The translations under genes were made by a program, and so were the position numbers. Of a stretch of DNA of 64,000 nt, positions 8,494 to 20,168 are shown piece by piece (the first letter of the stretch is position 1; each line of letters starts with the position of its first letter). The DNA lies in contig NZ_RJKN01000008.1 in assembly GCF_003751265.1 (NCBI RefSeq), positions 62,001-126,000 on the forward strand. The letters run 5' to 3'. Origin of the DNA: Pseudokineococcus lusitanus. Its GTDB lineage: Bacteria > Actinomycetota > Actinomycetes > Actinomycetales > Quadrisphaeraceae. The notes under the pieces were generated by a model. That model was not told the DNA's origin. It was given only the letters and a program-made list of their open reading frames with translations, and searched no databases.

Positions 8494-8760
8494 GGCGGTC
8501 CTCTCGGTGACCGGGCAGATGCCGCGACGGTGGACGAACCGGGCGACGGCCGCCGGACGTCGGGTGGGCCGGGGCATGAACGTCGTCGGGCCGGTCGGGT
8601 GGTGGGACGCGACCGACCGGGTGACCCGCGCCCCCGCCCCGGGGTCGCACCGGCTCAGGCGGGGCCGTGCCCGCCCGATGGGAGGGCGTGCACGCAGCCG
8701 CCCCCGCCCGCCGCTCCCTCCGGCCTGCCCGGGGCCGGGGCGTCACGGACGGAGGACCTC

Positions 8761-10806
8761 GTGGACGGTGAGCGGCGCCGCGTCGGCGGCGGACGGACGG
8801 CGGGGCGGTCCCCCGGCGGTCCCCGGCCGGTGCGGCCGCGGCTGCGCGACCGGCCCTGGGCCTCGGCCCGGTGGTGGACGCGGCAGCACGAGGTGGCCAC
8901 CCCGCACGCCGTCGGCGCCTCGCTGGGCGTGCTCTACCTCGCCGCCGCCCTCGCCCTCGCCGCCCAGGCCCTCGGCGTGCCCGGTGGCTTCCCCTTCGTG
9001 TCCGAGGTCGCCTCGAGCGACATGGCCCGGTCCCTCCAGGGGCCCGTCACCCTCCTGTCCCTCTCGGCCGCCGCGGTCGTCGTCAGCGCGGTCGTCACCC
9101 TCCGGCGGGAGGCGGTCACCCACCGCTGGGCGCACCTGCTCACCGCGGTGGCGACGTGCCTCATCGGCGTGGCGGTGGTCGCCGCCCCCGACGACGGCGC
9201 CGCCGTCGCGCTCGCGGCCGTCTACGGCTTCGTCGTCATCGAGAGCGCCGTGGTCTTCGCGCCCGGGCCGGCGACGCTGCAGTTCCTCCTGTGCGGCAGC
9301 GCGGCCGTCATCAGCCTCAGCTGCCGCGACGACGTCGACCCCGGCGAGATGGTCGCCGTGGTCGTGGTGCTCGTGGCCACCGCCGCCGTGGTCGGCGTGC
9401 TCGCGCGCCACGCCTCCGACGCCCGCGTCGACGAGCTCACGGGCCTGCCCAACCGTCGGGGGCTCGACCAGATGCTCGAGGCGGCCGCGACGGCCGCCGG
9501 GCGCGGCGGCACCGTGCTGACCGTCGGCCTGCTCGACCTCGACGGCTTCGGCGCGGTCAACGACGGCCTCGGCCACGAGGCCGGCGACCGCCTGCTGCGC
9601 GAGACCGCCGCCGCCTGGCGCGAGGCCCTGCCCGCCGACGTCGTGCTGGCGCGGATGGGGGGCGACGAGTTCGCCGTCCTGCTGCCGGACCGCTCGCCCG
9701 CGGCGGCCGCCGCGCTGCTCGACGCGCTGTGCGCCGACCCGCACCGGCCCGCCTCCGCCGGCGTCGCCGCCAAGGGCCCCACGGAGTCGACCGCCGACGT
9801 CGTCCGCCGCGCCGACGCCGCCCTCTACCGCGCCAAGAGCACGGGCCGGGGCCGCTGCCTGCAGGCCGACCACGACCTGCCCGGCGCGGGGGACTCCGCG
9901 GCGCTGACCCGCGAGCTCACGGAGGCGCTCCGCAGCGGCGGGCTCCACCTCGTCTACCAGCCCCTGCGGGCCACGCCGAGCACGCCCGGCTTCGCCGCGG
10001 AGGAGGCCCTGCTCGCCGGGGTGGAGACGCTCGTGCGCTGGACGCACCCCGTCCACGGCCCCGTCGGGCCGGACGTCTTCGTGCCGCTCGCCGAGCGCGA
10101 GGGCCTCGTCGCCCAGCTCGGCGCCTTCGTGCTGCGCCGGGCCTGCCACGAGATGGCCGCGCTGCCGGACGCCGCCGCGCGCCGGGTGCGGCTGTCCGTC
10201 AACGTGTCCGGACTCGAGCTGCTCGACCCCGCCTACCCGGGCCGGGTCGCCGACGCGCTCCGCGACTCCGGCTGGCCGGCGGACCTGCTCGTGCTCGAGG
10301 TGACCGAGTCCGTCGTCGAGGCGGACTCCCGGGCCGCGCTGGCGGCGCTGCGCGCCGTCGCCGACCTCGGGGTCGCGCTGGCCGTCGACGACTTCGGCAC
10401 GGGCTTCTCCGCGCTCAGCCGTCTCGACGACATCGGCGCCGGGTACCTCAAGCTCGACAGCACCCTCATCGCGACCGTCCACACGTCGCCGCGCCGCGCC
10501 CGGCTCGTGCGGGCCGCGGCGGCGCTGGCCCGCTCCCTCGACATCACCCTCGTCGCCGAGGGCGTCGAGACCCTCGAGCAGGCCCACGTCCTCGCGTCGA
10601 TGGGGTGCCCCGTCCTCCAGGGCTTCCACCTGGGCCGTCCCGAGCCGGTCGAGGCCCTGGCGCGGCGCCTGGCGACGGAGACCACGCACCCCGTCGGCCG
10701 GGCGCTGCCCCTGCAGGCCCCCGCGGTGGTGCGGCAGGGCCGTGGCGACCACGATCGCGCCGGGGCCGTGGCCGCCGACGCCGGCCGCCCGACCGCGGAC
10801 GCGTAG
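8761..10806 (+). CDS. Membrane-bound GGDEF-EAL c-di-GMP signalling protein
   Basis: A 681-residue protein. After a basic N-terminus come about six transmembrane helices (residues 45-215), then a GGDEF domain with an intact GGDEF at 300-304 but no RxxD inhibitory site (LPAD in its place), then an EAL domain. The EAL signature reads ETL (422-424), a conservative change that keeps the metal-binding Glu. The other EAL motifs are present: NVSG, EVTES, DDFGTGFS, LKLDS, AEGVET and QGFHLGRP. Both activities, synthesis and hydrolysis of c-di-GMP, are possible. The GTG start at 8761 follows GGAGG by five bases; the frame stays open far upstream but has no coding character there. Confidence 0.9.
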   Translation: MDGERRRVGGGRTAGRSPGGPRPVRPRLRDRPWASARWWTRQHEVATPHAVGASLGVLYLAAALALAAQALGVPGGFPFVSEVASSDMARSLQGPVTLLSLSAAAVVVSAVVTLRREAVTHRWAHLLTAVATCLIGVAVVAAPDDGAAVALAAVYGFVVIESAVVFAPGPATLQFLLCGSAAVISLSCRDDVDPGEMVAVVVVLVATAAVVGVLARHASDARVDELTGLPNRRGLDQMLEAAATAAGRGGTVLTVGLLDLDGFGAVNDGLGHEAGDRLLRETAAAWREALPADVVLARMGGDEFAVLLPDRSPAAAAALLDALCADPHRPASAGVAAKGPTESTADVVRRADAALYRAKSTGRGRCLQADHDLPGAGDSAALTRELTEALRSGGLHLVYQPLRATPSTPGFAAEEALLAGVETLVRWTHPVHGPVGPDVFVPLAEREGLVAQLGAFVLRRACHEMAALPDAAARRVRLSVNVSGLELLDPAYPGRVADALRDSGWPADLLVLEVTESVVEADSRAALAALRAVADLGVALAVDDFGTGFSALSRLDDIGAGYLKLDSTLIATVHTSPRRARLVRAAAALARSLDITLVAEGVETLEQAHVLASMGCPVLQGFHLGRPEPVEALARRLATETTHPVGRALPLQAPAVVRQGRGDHDRAGAVAADAGRPTADA

Positions 10807-10827
10807 GTCGCCTCGCGCCCCGTCCGG

Positions 10828-11298
10828 TCAGCCCGCCCGGCGGGCGTGCAGGGCGCGCACGAGCGGGGCCAGCTCCTCGGAGGGGCCGTCGACGACGAGC
10901 CCCGGGGCGACCGCCGTGATCGGCAGCGGCGTGACCGGCGACGGCGGCAGCCCCAGCTCGGCCGACCACGCCGCCAGCTGCGCCGACGAGCTGGCGAAGA
11001 CCACGCGCCCGAGGCCGACCCACGCGTGCGCGGCGGCGCACATGGGGCAGTGCTCGCCGGAGGTGTGGACGGTGGCGCCCGCGCGCTCCGCCGCCGTGAG
11101 GTGCTCGGCCGCCCAGCGCGCCAGCGCCAGCTCGGGGTGCTGCGTCGCGTCGCCGCCGCCCACGCGGTTGCGGTCCTCGTGCCGCACCCGCCCGTCGGCG
11201 TCGACGAGCACCGACCCGAAGGGCTCGTCGCCGGCCTCCAGGGCCTCCGTCGCCAGCTCGACGCACCGCCGGAGGTGCACCAGGTCCCGCTCGTCCAC
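10828..11298 (-). CDS. Nucleoside/cytidine-like deaminase
   Basis: A 156-residue zinc-dependent deaminase of the cytidine deaminase fold. The catalytic motif reads HPELALAR, with Pro instead of Ala in the usual HAE, and the second zinc motif is HCPMCAAA, where His replaces Pro of PCxxC. These variants occur in the guanine deaminase/nucleoside deaminase group, so the substrate is probably a free base or nucleoside rather than tRNA. The GTG start at 11298 has only a weak GGAGA upstream. It converges with the GGDEF-EAL gene at 8761-10806, leaving just 21 bases between stops. Confidence 0.82.
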   Translation of the reverse strand: MDERDLVHLRRCVELATEALEAGDEPFGSVLVDADGRVRHEDRNRVGGGDATQHPELALARWAAEHLTAAERAGATVHTSGEHCPMCAAAHAWVGLGRVVFASSSAQLAAWSAELGLPPSPVTPLPITAVAPGLVVDGPSEELAPLVRALHARRAG

Positions 11299-11375
11299 GT
11301 CCGTGAGTCTCCGTCGGGCCGGGCCGTGACGCCCCTCGACGACGACCGGCCGTCCGCCGGCCGCTCGCCGCACCC

Positions 11376-13754
11376 TCAGTCGACGGGGAGGTGGCGTGCC
11401 GCCCGGCCGCGGTGCTGCGGCGGGACCTGCGCGGTGGCGCGACCGGGGCCGGCCGGCCGGGCGCCGTGCGTGTCGAGCCAGCGCTCGAGCTCGTCGGCGG
11501 GCAGGGGGCGGCTGTGGAGGAAGCCCTGCGCGACGTCGCAGCCGTACGCCCTCAGCCGCTCCAGCGTCGCGGTGTCCTCGACCCCCTCGGCCACGAGCCG
11601 CAGCCCGAGGCTGTGGGCGAGGTCGACGGTGGACCGGACGATGGCCGCGGAGCGGGGGTCGGCGGTGCACCGGGCGACGAAGGTGCGGTCGAGCTTCAGC
11701 TCGTCGACGGGGAGGTCCTGCAGGTAGGACAGGGAGGAGTAGCCGGTCCCGTAGTCGTCGATGGACAGGCCGACGCCGAGCGCGCGCAGGGCGGCGACGA
11801 CGGAGCCGGCGCGCCGGGAGTCGGCCATGAGGACGCTCTCGGTGATCTCGAGGACGAGCGCGGCGGCGGGGACGTCGTGCGTGCGGAGGAGCCGGTCGAC
11901 GTCGCCGGGCAGGTCGGTGTCGAGGAGGTTGGTCACCGACAGGTTGACCGCCACGGTGAGGTCCCGCCCCTGCGCCCGCCAGGCCCGGAGACGGCGGAGG
12001 GTCTGGTCGAGCACGGCGAGCGTGAGGGGGCGCATCAGCCCGGTCTGCTCGGCGAGCGGGAGGAAGGTGTCCGGGGCGAGCAGGCCGCGGGTGGGGTGCT
12101 GCCAGCGCACCAGGGCCTCGACGGAACGGGTCGCCCCGTCCGCGACGGTGACCTTCGGCTGGAAGTGGCAGACCAGCTCCCCCCGGGCCAGGGCGTCCCG
12201 CAGCGCCTCCAGCGTCTGCAGCCGCGCGCGGCTGTGGGGGTCGTCCTCGACGCGGTAGCGGGCGACCCGGTCGCGGGCCGTCTTGGCGCGGTACATGGCG
12301 ACGTCGGCGCGCTGCAGCAGCAGCGCGGGGTCGTCGCAGTGCTCCGGGTGCAGGGCGACGCCGACGCTGGCCTCCACGTGCAGGGTCACGTCGTCGAGGG
12401 CGAAGGTCTCGGCCACCTGCCGGACCAGACCGTGGGCGACGTCGTCGGCGGCCCCGGCCGTGGTCCCGGCGGCCAGGAGGACGGCGAACTCGTCGCCCCC
12501 CAGACGGGCCAGCAGGTCGCCCGGGCGCGTCCGGGCGGCCAGCCGGCCGGCGACCTGGCGCAGCAGCTCGTCGCCGACGTGGTGGCCGAGGGAGTCGTTG
12601 ATCTCCTTGAAGCGGTCGAGGTCCAGCAGGAGCAGACCGGCGGGCGGGCCCGCGCCGGCGTCCGCGGACCCGCGGCGGCCGGGCGGCGCGGGCTCGAGCG
12701 CGGCCTGCAGCGCGCGGCGGTTGGGCAGCCCGGTGAGGTCGTCGGTGAGGGCCTGGCGCCGGCTGTCGGCCAGGTCGCTCACCTCGCGGAAGGTCAGCAC
12801 CAGGCGGACCGCGACGGCGACGAGGGTCAGCGCGGCGAGGAGGACGGCGACGCGCGGGAGGGCGGCGTCGTAGCCGGCGAGCAGGACGCCGACGGCGACG
12901 ACCGTGCACACGAGCGGCGGCGCCAGGACGCCGCCGCGGCCCGGGTGCCGGTCGGTGATCTGCCGCGTGGGGAGCCAGGCCGCGCGGGCGTAGAGCACGC
13001 CCGCGGCGATCCACATCGCGTCGAGCGGGGTGCCCTCGACGTAGGAGCCGCGGGCGATCTGCACCAGCAGCGTGGTGTCGGCGACGGCGAAGAGCGCGAT
13101 CCCGCCGGCGAGGAAGACCCACCGGCGGTCGGCCCGGCGCCCCAGGACCACCAGGGCCGCGGTCACCACCGACAGCAGCAGCACGTCGCCCAGCGGGTAG
13201 GCCAGGCCCGCGGCGACGGCGAGCGCCGACCCCTCCAGGGTCGTGCCGCCGAAGCTCTCGGAGGCGACGGCGCCGAAGAGCGCGGCCAGCGCGAGGCCCG
13301 CCGCGACGCCGTCCACCCACACCGCGGCCGGCAGGCCCCGCACCCGGGTCCGCAGCAGCAGGACCAGCGCCACGTAGGCGCAGGGGAAGATCATGAGGTA
13401 GAGCGGGTCGGCGATGCTGGGGAAGGTCTCGGTGGGCCCGGCGACGAGCGTGGAGTAGACGACCTCGCCGGCGGCGTTCGCGACGACGCCGACGGCCAGG
13501 GCCGCCCACGTGCCGCGCTCGGCCCGGACCGACGAGGCCCGTCCGGCGACGAGCAGCGCGACGAGCAGCGCGCAGCCCCCGTAGACGAACCCGTCGAAGA
13601 CCACCGACCACCCCGGCTCGGGGCGCAGCAGGGTCGAGCCGGTGAAGACCACGGCGCCGGCCAGCAGCAGGCGCTGGCCCCACCGCACGGCGGCCGGGGC
13701 CTGGGCGGGCGCCATCGCGTAGCGACCGCGACGGGCCGGGGCCAGGACCTCCAC
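11376..13754 (-). CDS. Membrane-bound GGDEF-EAL c-di-GMP signalling protein
   Basis: A 792-residue protein with nine or ten transmembrane helices in the first 330 residues, then GGDEF (419-423) and EAL domains. The GGDEF domain has the RxxD inhibitory site (RPGD) five residues ahead, so product feedback is expected. The EAL domain is canonical: EALVRWQHP, NLSVT, EITES, DDYGTGYSS, LKLDRTFV, AEGVED, QGFLHSRP. Predicted to make or break c-di-GMP in response to a membrane cue. The start is uncertain: the GTG at 13754 has AGGA immediately adjacent, and an in-frame ATG at 13715 lies just before the first helix; neither has a well-spaced Shine-Dalgarno sequence. Confidence 0.9.
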   Translation of the reverse strand: MEVLAPARRGRYAMAPAQAPAAVRWGQRLLLAGAVVFTGSTLLRPEPGWSVVFDGFVYGGCALLVALLVAGRASSVRAERGTWAALAVGVVANAAGEVVYSTLVAGPTETFPSIADPLYLMIFPCAYVALVLLLRTRVRGLPAAVWVDGVAAGLALAALFGAVASESFGGTTLEGSALAVAAGLAYPLGDVLLLSVVTAALVVLGRRADRRWVFLAGGIALFAVADTTLLVQIARGSYVEGTPLDAMWIAAGVLYARAAWLPTRQITDRHPGRGGVLAPPLVCTVVAVGVLLAGYDAALPRVAVLLAALTLVAVAVRLVLTFREVSDLADSRRQALTDDLTGLPNRRALQAALEPAPPGRRGSADAGAGPPAGLLLLDLDRFKEINDSLGHHVGDELLRQVAGRLAARTRPGDLLARLGGDEFAVLLAAGTTAGAADDVAHGLVRQVAETFALDDVTLHVEASVGVALHPEHCDDPALLLQRADVAMYRAKTARDRVARYRVEDDPHSRARLQTLEALRDALARGELVCHFQPKVTVADGATRSVEALVRWQHPTRGLLAPDTFLPLAEQTGLMRPLTLAVLDQTLRRLRAWRAQGRDLTVAVNLSVTNLLDTDLPGDVDRLLRTHDVPAAALVLEITESVLMADSRRAGSVVAALRALGVGLSIDDYGTGYSSLSYLQDLPVDELKLDRTFVARCTADPRSAAIVRSTVDLAHSLGLRLVAEGVEDTATLERLRAYGCDVAQGFLHSRPLPADELERWLDTHGARPAGPGRATAQVPPQHRGRAARHLPVD

Positions 13755-13856
13755 TCCTGCTGCATCGGCGCGGGGGGCACCGCGCTGAGCGCGCGGGCGG
13801 CGGCACGTGGCGAACGGATGAGGGCCGCACCGGCGGGCCGTGGGCGCTGCCCCGCG

Positions 13857-14840
13857 TCAGCGACCGGCCGCCGCCCCCGCGCGCCGGGCCAGGTGCGCGA
13901 AGGCCTCCCGCAGCTCCGGCGGGCCGACGACCTCGAGGTCGACGTCGAGGCGCGCCAGCGACGCCGCGAGCCCGGCCCACGACCACGAGCCGGCGACGAG
14001 CCGGCAGCGGTCGTCGTCCAGCGGCTCGAGCGTGCCGTCGCCGACGTAGGGCGCGACGGCGGACGCCGGGGCGGCGAGCACCACCTCGCCGCGGCACGGC
14101 CACCCGCCCGCACCGCCGGGGTCGCGGCTGCCGCGGAAGAGCGCCGCGACGAAGGCGGCCGGGTCGCCGCCGGGCACGGGGCGCGGGACGAAGCGGGGGC
14201 CCGTCGGCGTCCGGGGGCGCAGCCGGTCGAGCCGGAAGGTGCGCCAGTCGTCGCGGTCGAGGTCCCACGCCAGCAGGTACCAGCGCCCGCCGCGGGCCAG
14301 GACGTGGTGCGGCTCGACGCGGCGGGGCGGGCGGAGGTCGCCGTCGTCGCCGTCGCGGGCCGCCACGAGCAGGTCGCAGCGCAGCACCTCGCGCGCCCGG
14401 ACGGCGGCCGTCACGGCGAGGAGGACGGCGGGGTCGACGGGCGCGCCGCCGCCGGTGGTCGGCAGCGGGGTGACGCGGACGGCGTCGACGCGCGTCCGCA
14501 GCCGTGCCGGGAGCACCTGCCGGACCGTCGCGAGCGCCCGCTCGGCCGCCTCCGCGGCGACGCCCTGCCCGGCGGCGAGCTGCAGGGCGAGCGCGAGCGC
14601 GACGGCCTGGTCGTCGTCGAAGAGCAGCGGCGGCAGCTCCGCGCCGGCGTCGAGGCGGTAGCCGCCGGCGGGGCCCCGGCTCGCCCGCACCGGGTAGCCG
14701 AGGTCGCGGAGCCGGTCGACGTCGCGGCGCACCGTCCGCGGGCTGACCTCCAGCCGCTCGGCGAGGGCGTCACCCGGCCAGTCCCGGCGGGCCTGCAGCA
14801 ACGACAGCAGCTGCAGCAGCCGCCCCGGCGTCCCGCTCAT
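13857..14840 (-). CDS. WYL-domain transcriptional regulator (YafY/DeoR-like)
   Basis: A 327-residue regulator. The N-terminal winged helix-turn-helix (1-60) contains LAERLEVSPRTVRRDVDRLRD. The WYL domain (about 140-230) includes GRWYLLAWDLDRDDWRTFRLDR, and a C-terminal WCX-like extension follows. WYL domains are thought to bind small ligands or nucleic acid. It is divergent from a VOC-family gene with 105 bases between, a pairing common in actinobacteria in which the regulator controls its neighbour. The ATG at 14840 is the first good start after the intergenic region. Confidence 0.88.
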   Translation of the reverse strand: MSGTPGRLLQLLSLLQARRDWPGDALAERLEVSPRTVRRDVDRLRDLGYPVRASRGPAGGYRLDAGAELPPLLFDDDQAVALALALQLAAGQGVAAEAAERALATVRQVLPARLRTRVDAVRVTPLPTTGGGAPVDPAVLLAVTAAVRAREVLRCDLLVAARDGDDGDLRPPRRVEPHHVLARGGRWYLLAWDLDRDDWRTFRLDRLRPRTPTGPRFVPRPVPGGDPAAFVAALFRGSRDPGGAGGWPCRGEVVLAAPASAVAPYVGDGTLEPLDDDRCRLVAGSWSWAGLAASLARLDVDLEVVGPPELREAFAHLARRAGAAAGR

Positions 14841-14945
14841 GCGACGAGTATCGGCCGAGGTGGCGGACAGGACCTGACCGCATCTGGCGGAAGTCTTCTC
14901 CTGCAGCCGACGGGCAGGCCGTCGGACGACCGGGAGGACCCCGCC

Positions 14946-15368
14946 ATGAGCGTGCAGACGACGACCCACCTCAACTTCCGCGGCACCGCGCGGGCGGCGC
15001 TGGAGCACTACCGCGACGTCTTCGGCGGGCAGCTGCAGGTCTTCACCTACGCCGACGCGCACCGCACCGGCGAGGGCGCGGTCGCCGACGAGGTGGTCTG
15101 GGGCCAGGTGGAGTCGCCCGCCGGCCTGCGGGTCATGGCCTTCGACGTCCCGCCGCAGCGCGCCTACGACGCCGGTCGTGACGCCGTCTTCGTCTCCGTC
15201 CGCGGCGACGACGCCGACGAGATCACCCGGTACTTCGAGGGCCTGGCCGACGGCGGCGTCGTCCGGGAGGCGCTCGCGCCGTCCGGCTTCTCGCCCTGGT
15301 ACGGCATGGTCACCGACCGCTTCGGCGTGACGTGGGTGCTCGACGTCGCGGTGGCGTACGAGGGGTGA
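14946..15368 (+). CDS. VOC-family (PhnB/glyoxalase-like) protein
   Basis: A 140-residue protein of the vicinal-oxygen-chelate fold, PhnB-like subgroup: an N-terminal LNFRGTARAALEHYRDVFGG segment, a central AFDVPPQ and the C-terminal WYGMVTDRFGVTWVLDV typical of these proteins. Function within the family is variable (metal-dependent isomerase, bleomycin-binding-like or methyltransferase-like) and cannot be set here. The start has GGGAGGA upstream. It is probably controlled by the divergent WYL regulator. The gene ends just before a strong hairpin shared with the convergent LacI gene. Confidence 0.85.
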   Translation: MSVQTTTHLNFRGTARAALEHYRDVFGGQLQVFTYADAHRTGEGAVADEVVWGQVESPAGLRVMAFDVPPQRAYDAGRDAVFVSVRGDDADEITRYFEGLADGGVVREALAPSGFSPWYGMVTDRFGVTWVLDVAVAYEG

Positions 15369-15380
15369 CGCCGAGGGCGT

Positions 15381-15414
15381 GCGCCCGGGTCGCGGTGGAC
15401 CGCGACCCGGGCGC
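15381..15414. terminator. Bidirectional hairpin terminator
   Basis: A perfect 16-bp stem (GCGCCCGGGTCGCGGT and its complement) with a two-base GG turn, lying between the convergent VOC and LacI genes, 12 bases past one stop and 7 before the other. It can serve both directions. The core GGTCGCGGTG..CCGCG recurs in the hairpin at 19685-19736. Confidence 0.65.
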
Positions 15415-15421
15415 CTCCCTG

Positions 15422-16483
15422 TCAGCGCCGCGGCGCCCGCGCCGTCGAGCCGCGGACGACGAGCTCGGCGTCGAAGAGCACCTCCTGCAGCGCGGGCGGA
15501 CGGCCGGTCAGCTGGGCGGTGAGCGCGGTGACGGCCGCCTCGGCCATCTCGGCCACGGGCTGGCGGAGCGTCGTCAGGGGCGGGTCGGTGTGCGCCATGA
15601 GGGGGGAGTCGTCGAAGCCGGTGACGGACACGTCCTCCGGCACGCGAAGGCCGCGCGAGCGGGCGGCGCGGACGGCGCCGAGCGCCATGACGTCGGAGAC
15701 GCCGACCAGGCCGGTGCAGCCGCGGTCGAGGAGCTCGTCGGCGGCGGCCCGCCCGCCCTCGACGGTGTGCATCCCGACGGCGACCGCGTGGTCCGCGGCG
15801 GCCTCGACGACGCCGAGGTGCTCGGCGAGCGCACGCCGGAAGCCCTCCTCCTTCAGGCGGTTGGGCACGAAGCGGTCGGGCCCGACGACGAGCCCGACCC
15901 GCTCGTGGCCCAGGGCCGCGAGGTGCCGGACCGCCGAGGCCACGGCGGCGGCGTCGTCGACGGCGACGCAGGGGGCGGTGAGGGGCCGGCGGGTGCCGTT
16001 GACGAAGACGTGCGGCAGCCCGCGGGCCCGCAGCCGCGCGTAGCGCTCCTGGTCGGCCTCGGTGTCGGCGTGGGCGGCGCAGACGAAGACGATGCCGCGG
16101 ACCTGGTGGTCGAGCAGCATCTGGACGTGCTCGTCCTCGGTGATGCCGCCGCCGGGCAGGGGGCACAGCGCCGGGACGTAGCGCTCGCGCGCCAGCAGCG
16201 TGCTGACCGCCTGCGCCATGGCCGGGAAGATCGGGTTGACGAGGTCGGGGATGACGACGCCGACCTGCCCCCGCGCGGCGCCGGGGCGGTCGGGGCGGGC
16301 GTAGCCCAGCTCGTCCATCGCCGTCATGACGGCCTGGCGCACCTCCGCGGCGACGCCGGGCCGGCCGTTGGCGACGCGGGAGACCGTCGCGACGCTCACG
16401 CCCACGCGGGCCGCGACGTCCTCGAGGCGGGCGCGGCCCGCCGGTGCGGCCGCGGCGGTGCCGGTGGTCGACGACGTCGTCAT
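15422..16483 (-). CDS. LacI-family regulator of the pullulanase gene
   Basis: A 353-residue LacI/GalR repressor. The helix-turn-helix (20-45) contains LEDVAARVGVSVATVSRVANGRPGV split over the first two helices, and the sugar-binding periplasmic-like core follows (QVGVVIPDLVNPIFPAMAQ; DVSVTGFDDSPLMAHTDPPL). It is divergent from the secreted pullulanase with 116 bases between, so it most likely represses that gene and its own in response to maltodextrins, in the manner of actinobacterial MalR. The effector is inferred. The ATG at 16483 has a weak ribosome binding site; an upstream extension would run into the promoter. Confidence 0.88.
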   Translation of the reverse strand: MTTSSTTGTAAAAPAGRARLEDVAARVGVSVATVSRVANGRPGVAAEVRQAVMTAMDELGYARPDRPGAARGQVGVVIPDLVNPIFPAMAQAVSTLLARERYVPALCPLPGGGITEDEHVQMLLDHQVRGIVFVCAAHADTEADQERYARLRARGLPHVFVNGTRRPLTAPCVAVDDAAAVASAVRHLAALGHERVGLVVGPDRFVPNRLKEEGFRRALAEHLGVVEAAADHAVAVGMHTVEGGRAAADELLDRGCTGLVGVSDVMALGAVRAARSRGLRVPEDVSVTGFDDSPLMAHTDPPLTTLRQPVAEMAEAAVTALTAQLTGRPPALQEVLFDAELVVRGSTARAPRR

Positions 16484-16540
16484 GGCGCTGCAAGTTACCG
16501 CAAAGCGTTGACGTGCGGACGACGATGTCCCTACTGTCCG
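16484..16540 (+). promoter_or_regulatory. Pullulanase promoter and candidate LacI/MalR operator
   Basis: A sigma-70-like promoter is readable for the pullulanase gene: -35 TTGACG at 16508-16513, an 18-base spacer, -10 TACTGT at 16532-16537. Immediately upstream, CTGCAAGTTACCGCAAAG carries two direct half-sites; on the reverse strand they read CTTTGC and CTTGCAG, resembling the CTTGCAG repeats described for Streptomyces MalR-controlled amylase and maltose promoters. The site abuts the LacI start codon, so autoregulation is likely. The operator assignment is inference. Confidence 0.55.
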
Positions 16541-16599
16541 GCTGCCACCGGTGCGTCCCGCCCCGGGCGGCCCGCACACCGTCGTGCCCGGAGGTCCGC

Positions 16600-19674
<3,075 letters not shown>

Positions 19675-19684
19675 CCGGTCCCGG

Positions 19685-19736
19685 GGAGCCCGTGTGCCCA
19701 GGTCGCGGTGCACCGCGTCCTGGGCGCACGGGCTCC
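19685..19736. terminator. Long imperfect hairpin terminator
   Basis: Arms GGAGCCCGTG and CACGGGCTCC, then GCCCAGG/CCTGGGC, then a central GCGGTGCACCGC palindrome, separated by single mismatches. It begins 11 bases after the pullulanase stop. The central part closely matches the hairpin at 15381-15414, so the two may belong to one palindromic repeat family flanking the LacI-pullulanase pair. Confidence 0.6.
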
Positions 19737-19768
19737 GTCGTCGTGGGGTGGCCGTCGATGATGGGCGC

Positions 19769-20158
19769 GTGCCCGCCGACGACGCCCCCTGCCCCTGCGG
19801 CTGGGGCGAGCCCTACGGCCGCTGCTGCGGCGCCCTCCACCGCGGCGAGCGGGAGGCGACGACGGCCGAGGCGCTCATGCGCTCGCGGTACAGCGCCTTC
19901 GCCGTCGGCGACGCGGCGTACCTCCTCCGCTCGTGGCACCCGGGCACGCGCCCGGCCGCCCTCGACCTCGACGACGACGTCCGCTGGCTGCACCTCGCCG
20001 TGACCGCCGTCGAGCGCGGGGGCCCCTTCGACGACGAGGGGGTCGTCGCCTTCGAGGCCGTGGCCCGCGCCGACGGGCGGCGGCACGTGCAGGGGGAGCG
20101 GAGCCGCTTCGCCCGGGAGGGCGGGCGGTGGGTGTACGTGGACGGGTCGCCGACCTGA
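19769..20158 (+). CDS. YchJ-family (UPF0225) SEC-C protein
   Basis: A 129-residue protein. The N-terminal SEC-C zinc-binding motif reads CPCGWGEPYGRCCG, and the rest is the NTF2-like YchJ domain (ALMRSRYSAFAVGDAAYLLRSWHP; a Trp-rich middle; RSRFAREGGRWVYVDG at the end). The family is widespread and uncharacterised. I chose the GTG at 19769, which places the zinc motif at the N-terminus as in relatives; a GTG at 19748 is possible. It converges with the large secreted protein gene, with ten bases between stops. Confidence 0.85.
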   Translation: MPADDAPCPCGWGEPYGRCCGALHRGEREATTAEALMRSRYSAFAVGDAAYLLRSWHPGTRPAALDLDDDVRWLHLAVTAVERGGPFDDEGVVAFEAVARADGRRHVQGERSRFAREGGRWVYVDGSPT

Positions 20159-20168
20159 CGCGCGGTCG

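Noticed and set aside
6049-8760. Possible 900-residue N-terminal extension of the first GGDEF-EAL protein
   Set aside because: The frame is open but antisense to the phosphoesterase and serine hydrolase genes. The GTG at 8761 has a proper ribosome binding site.
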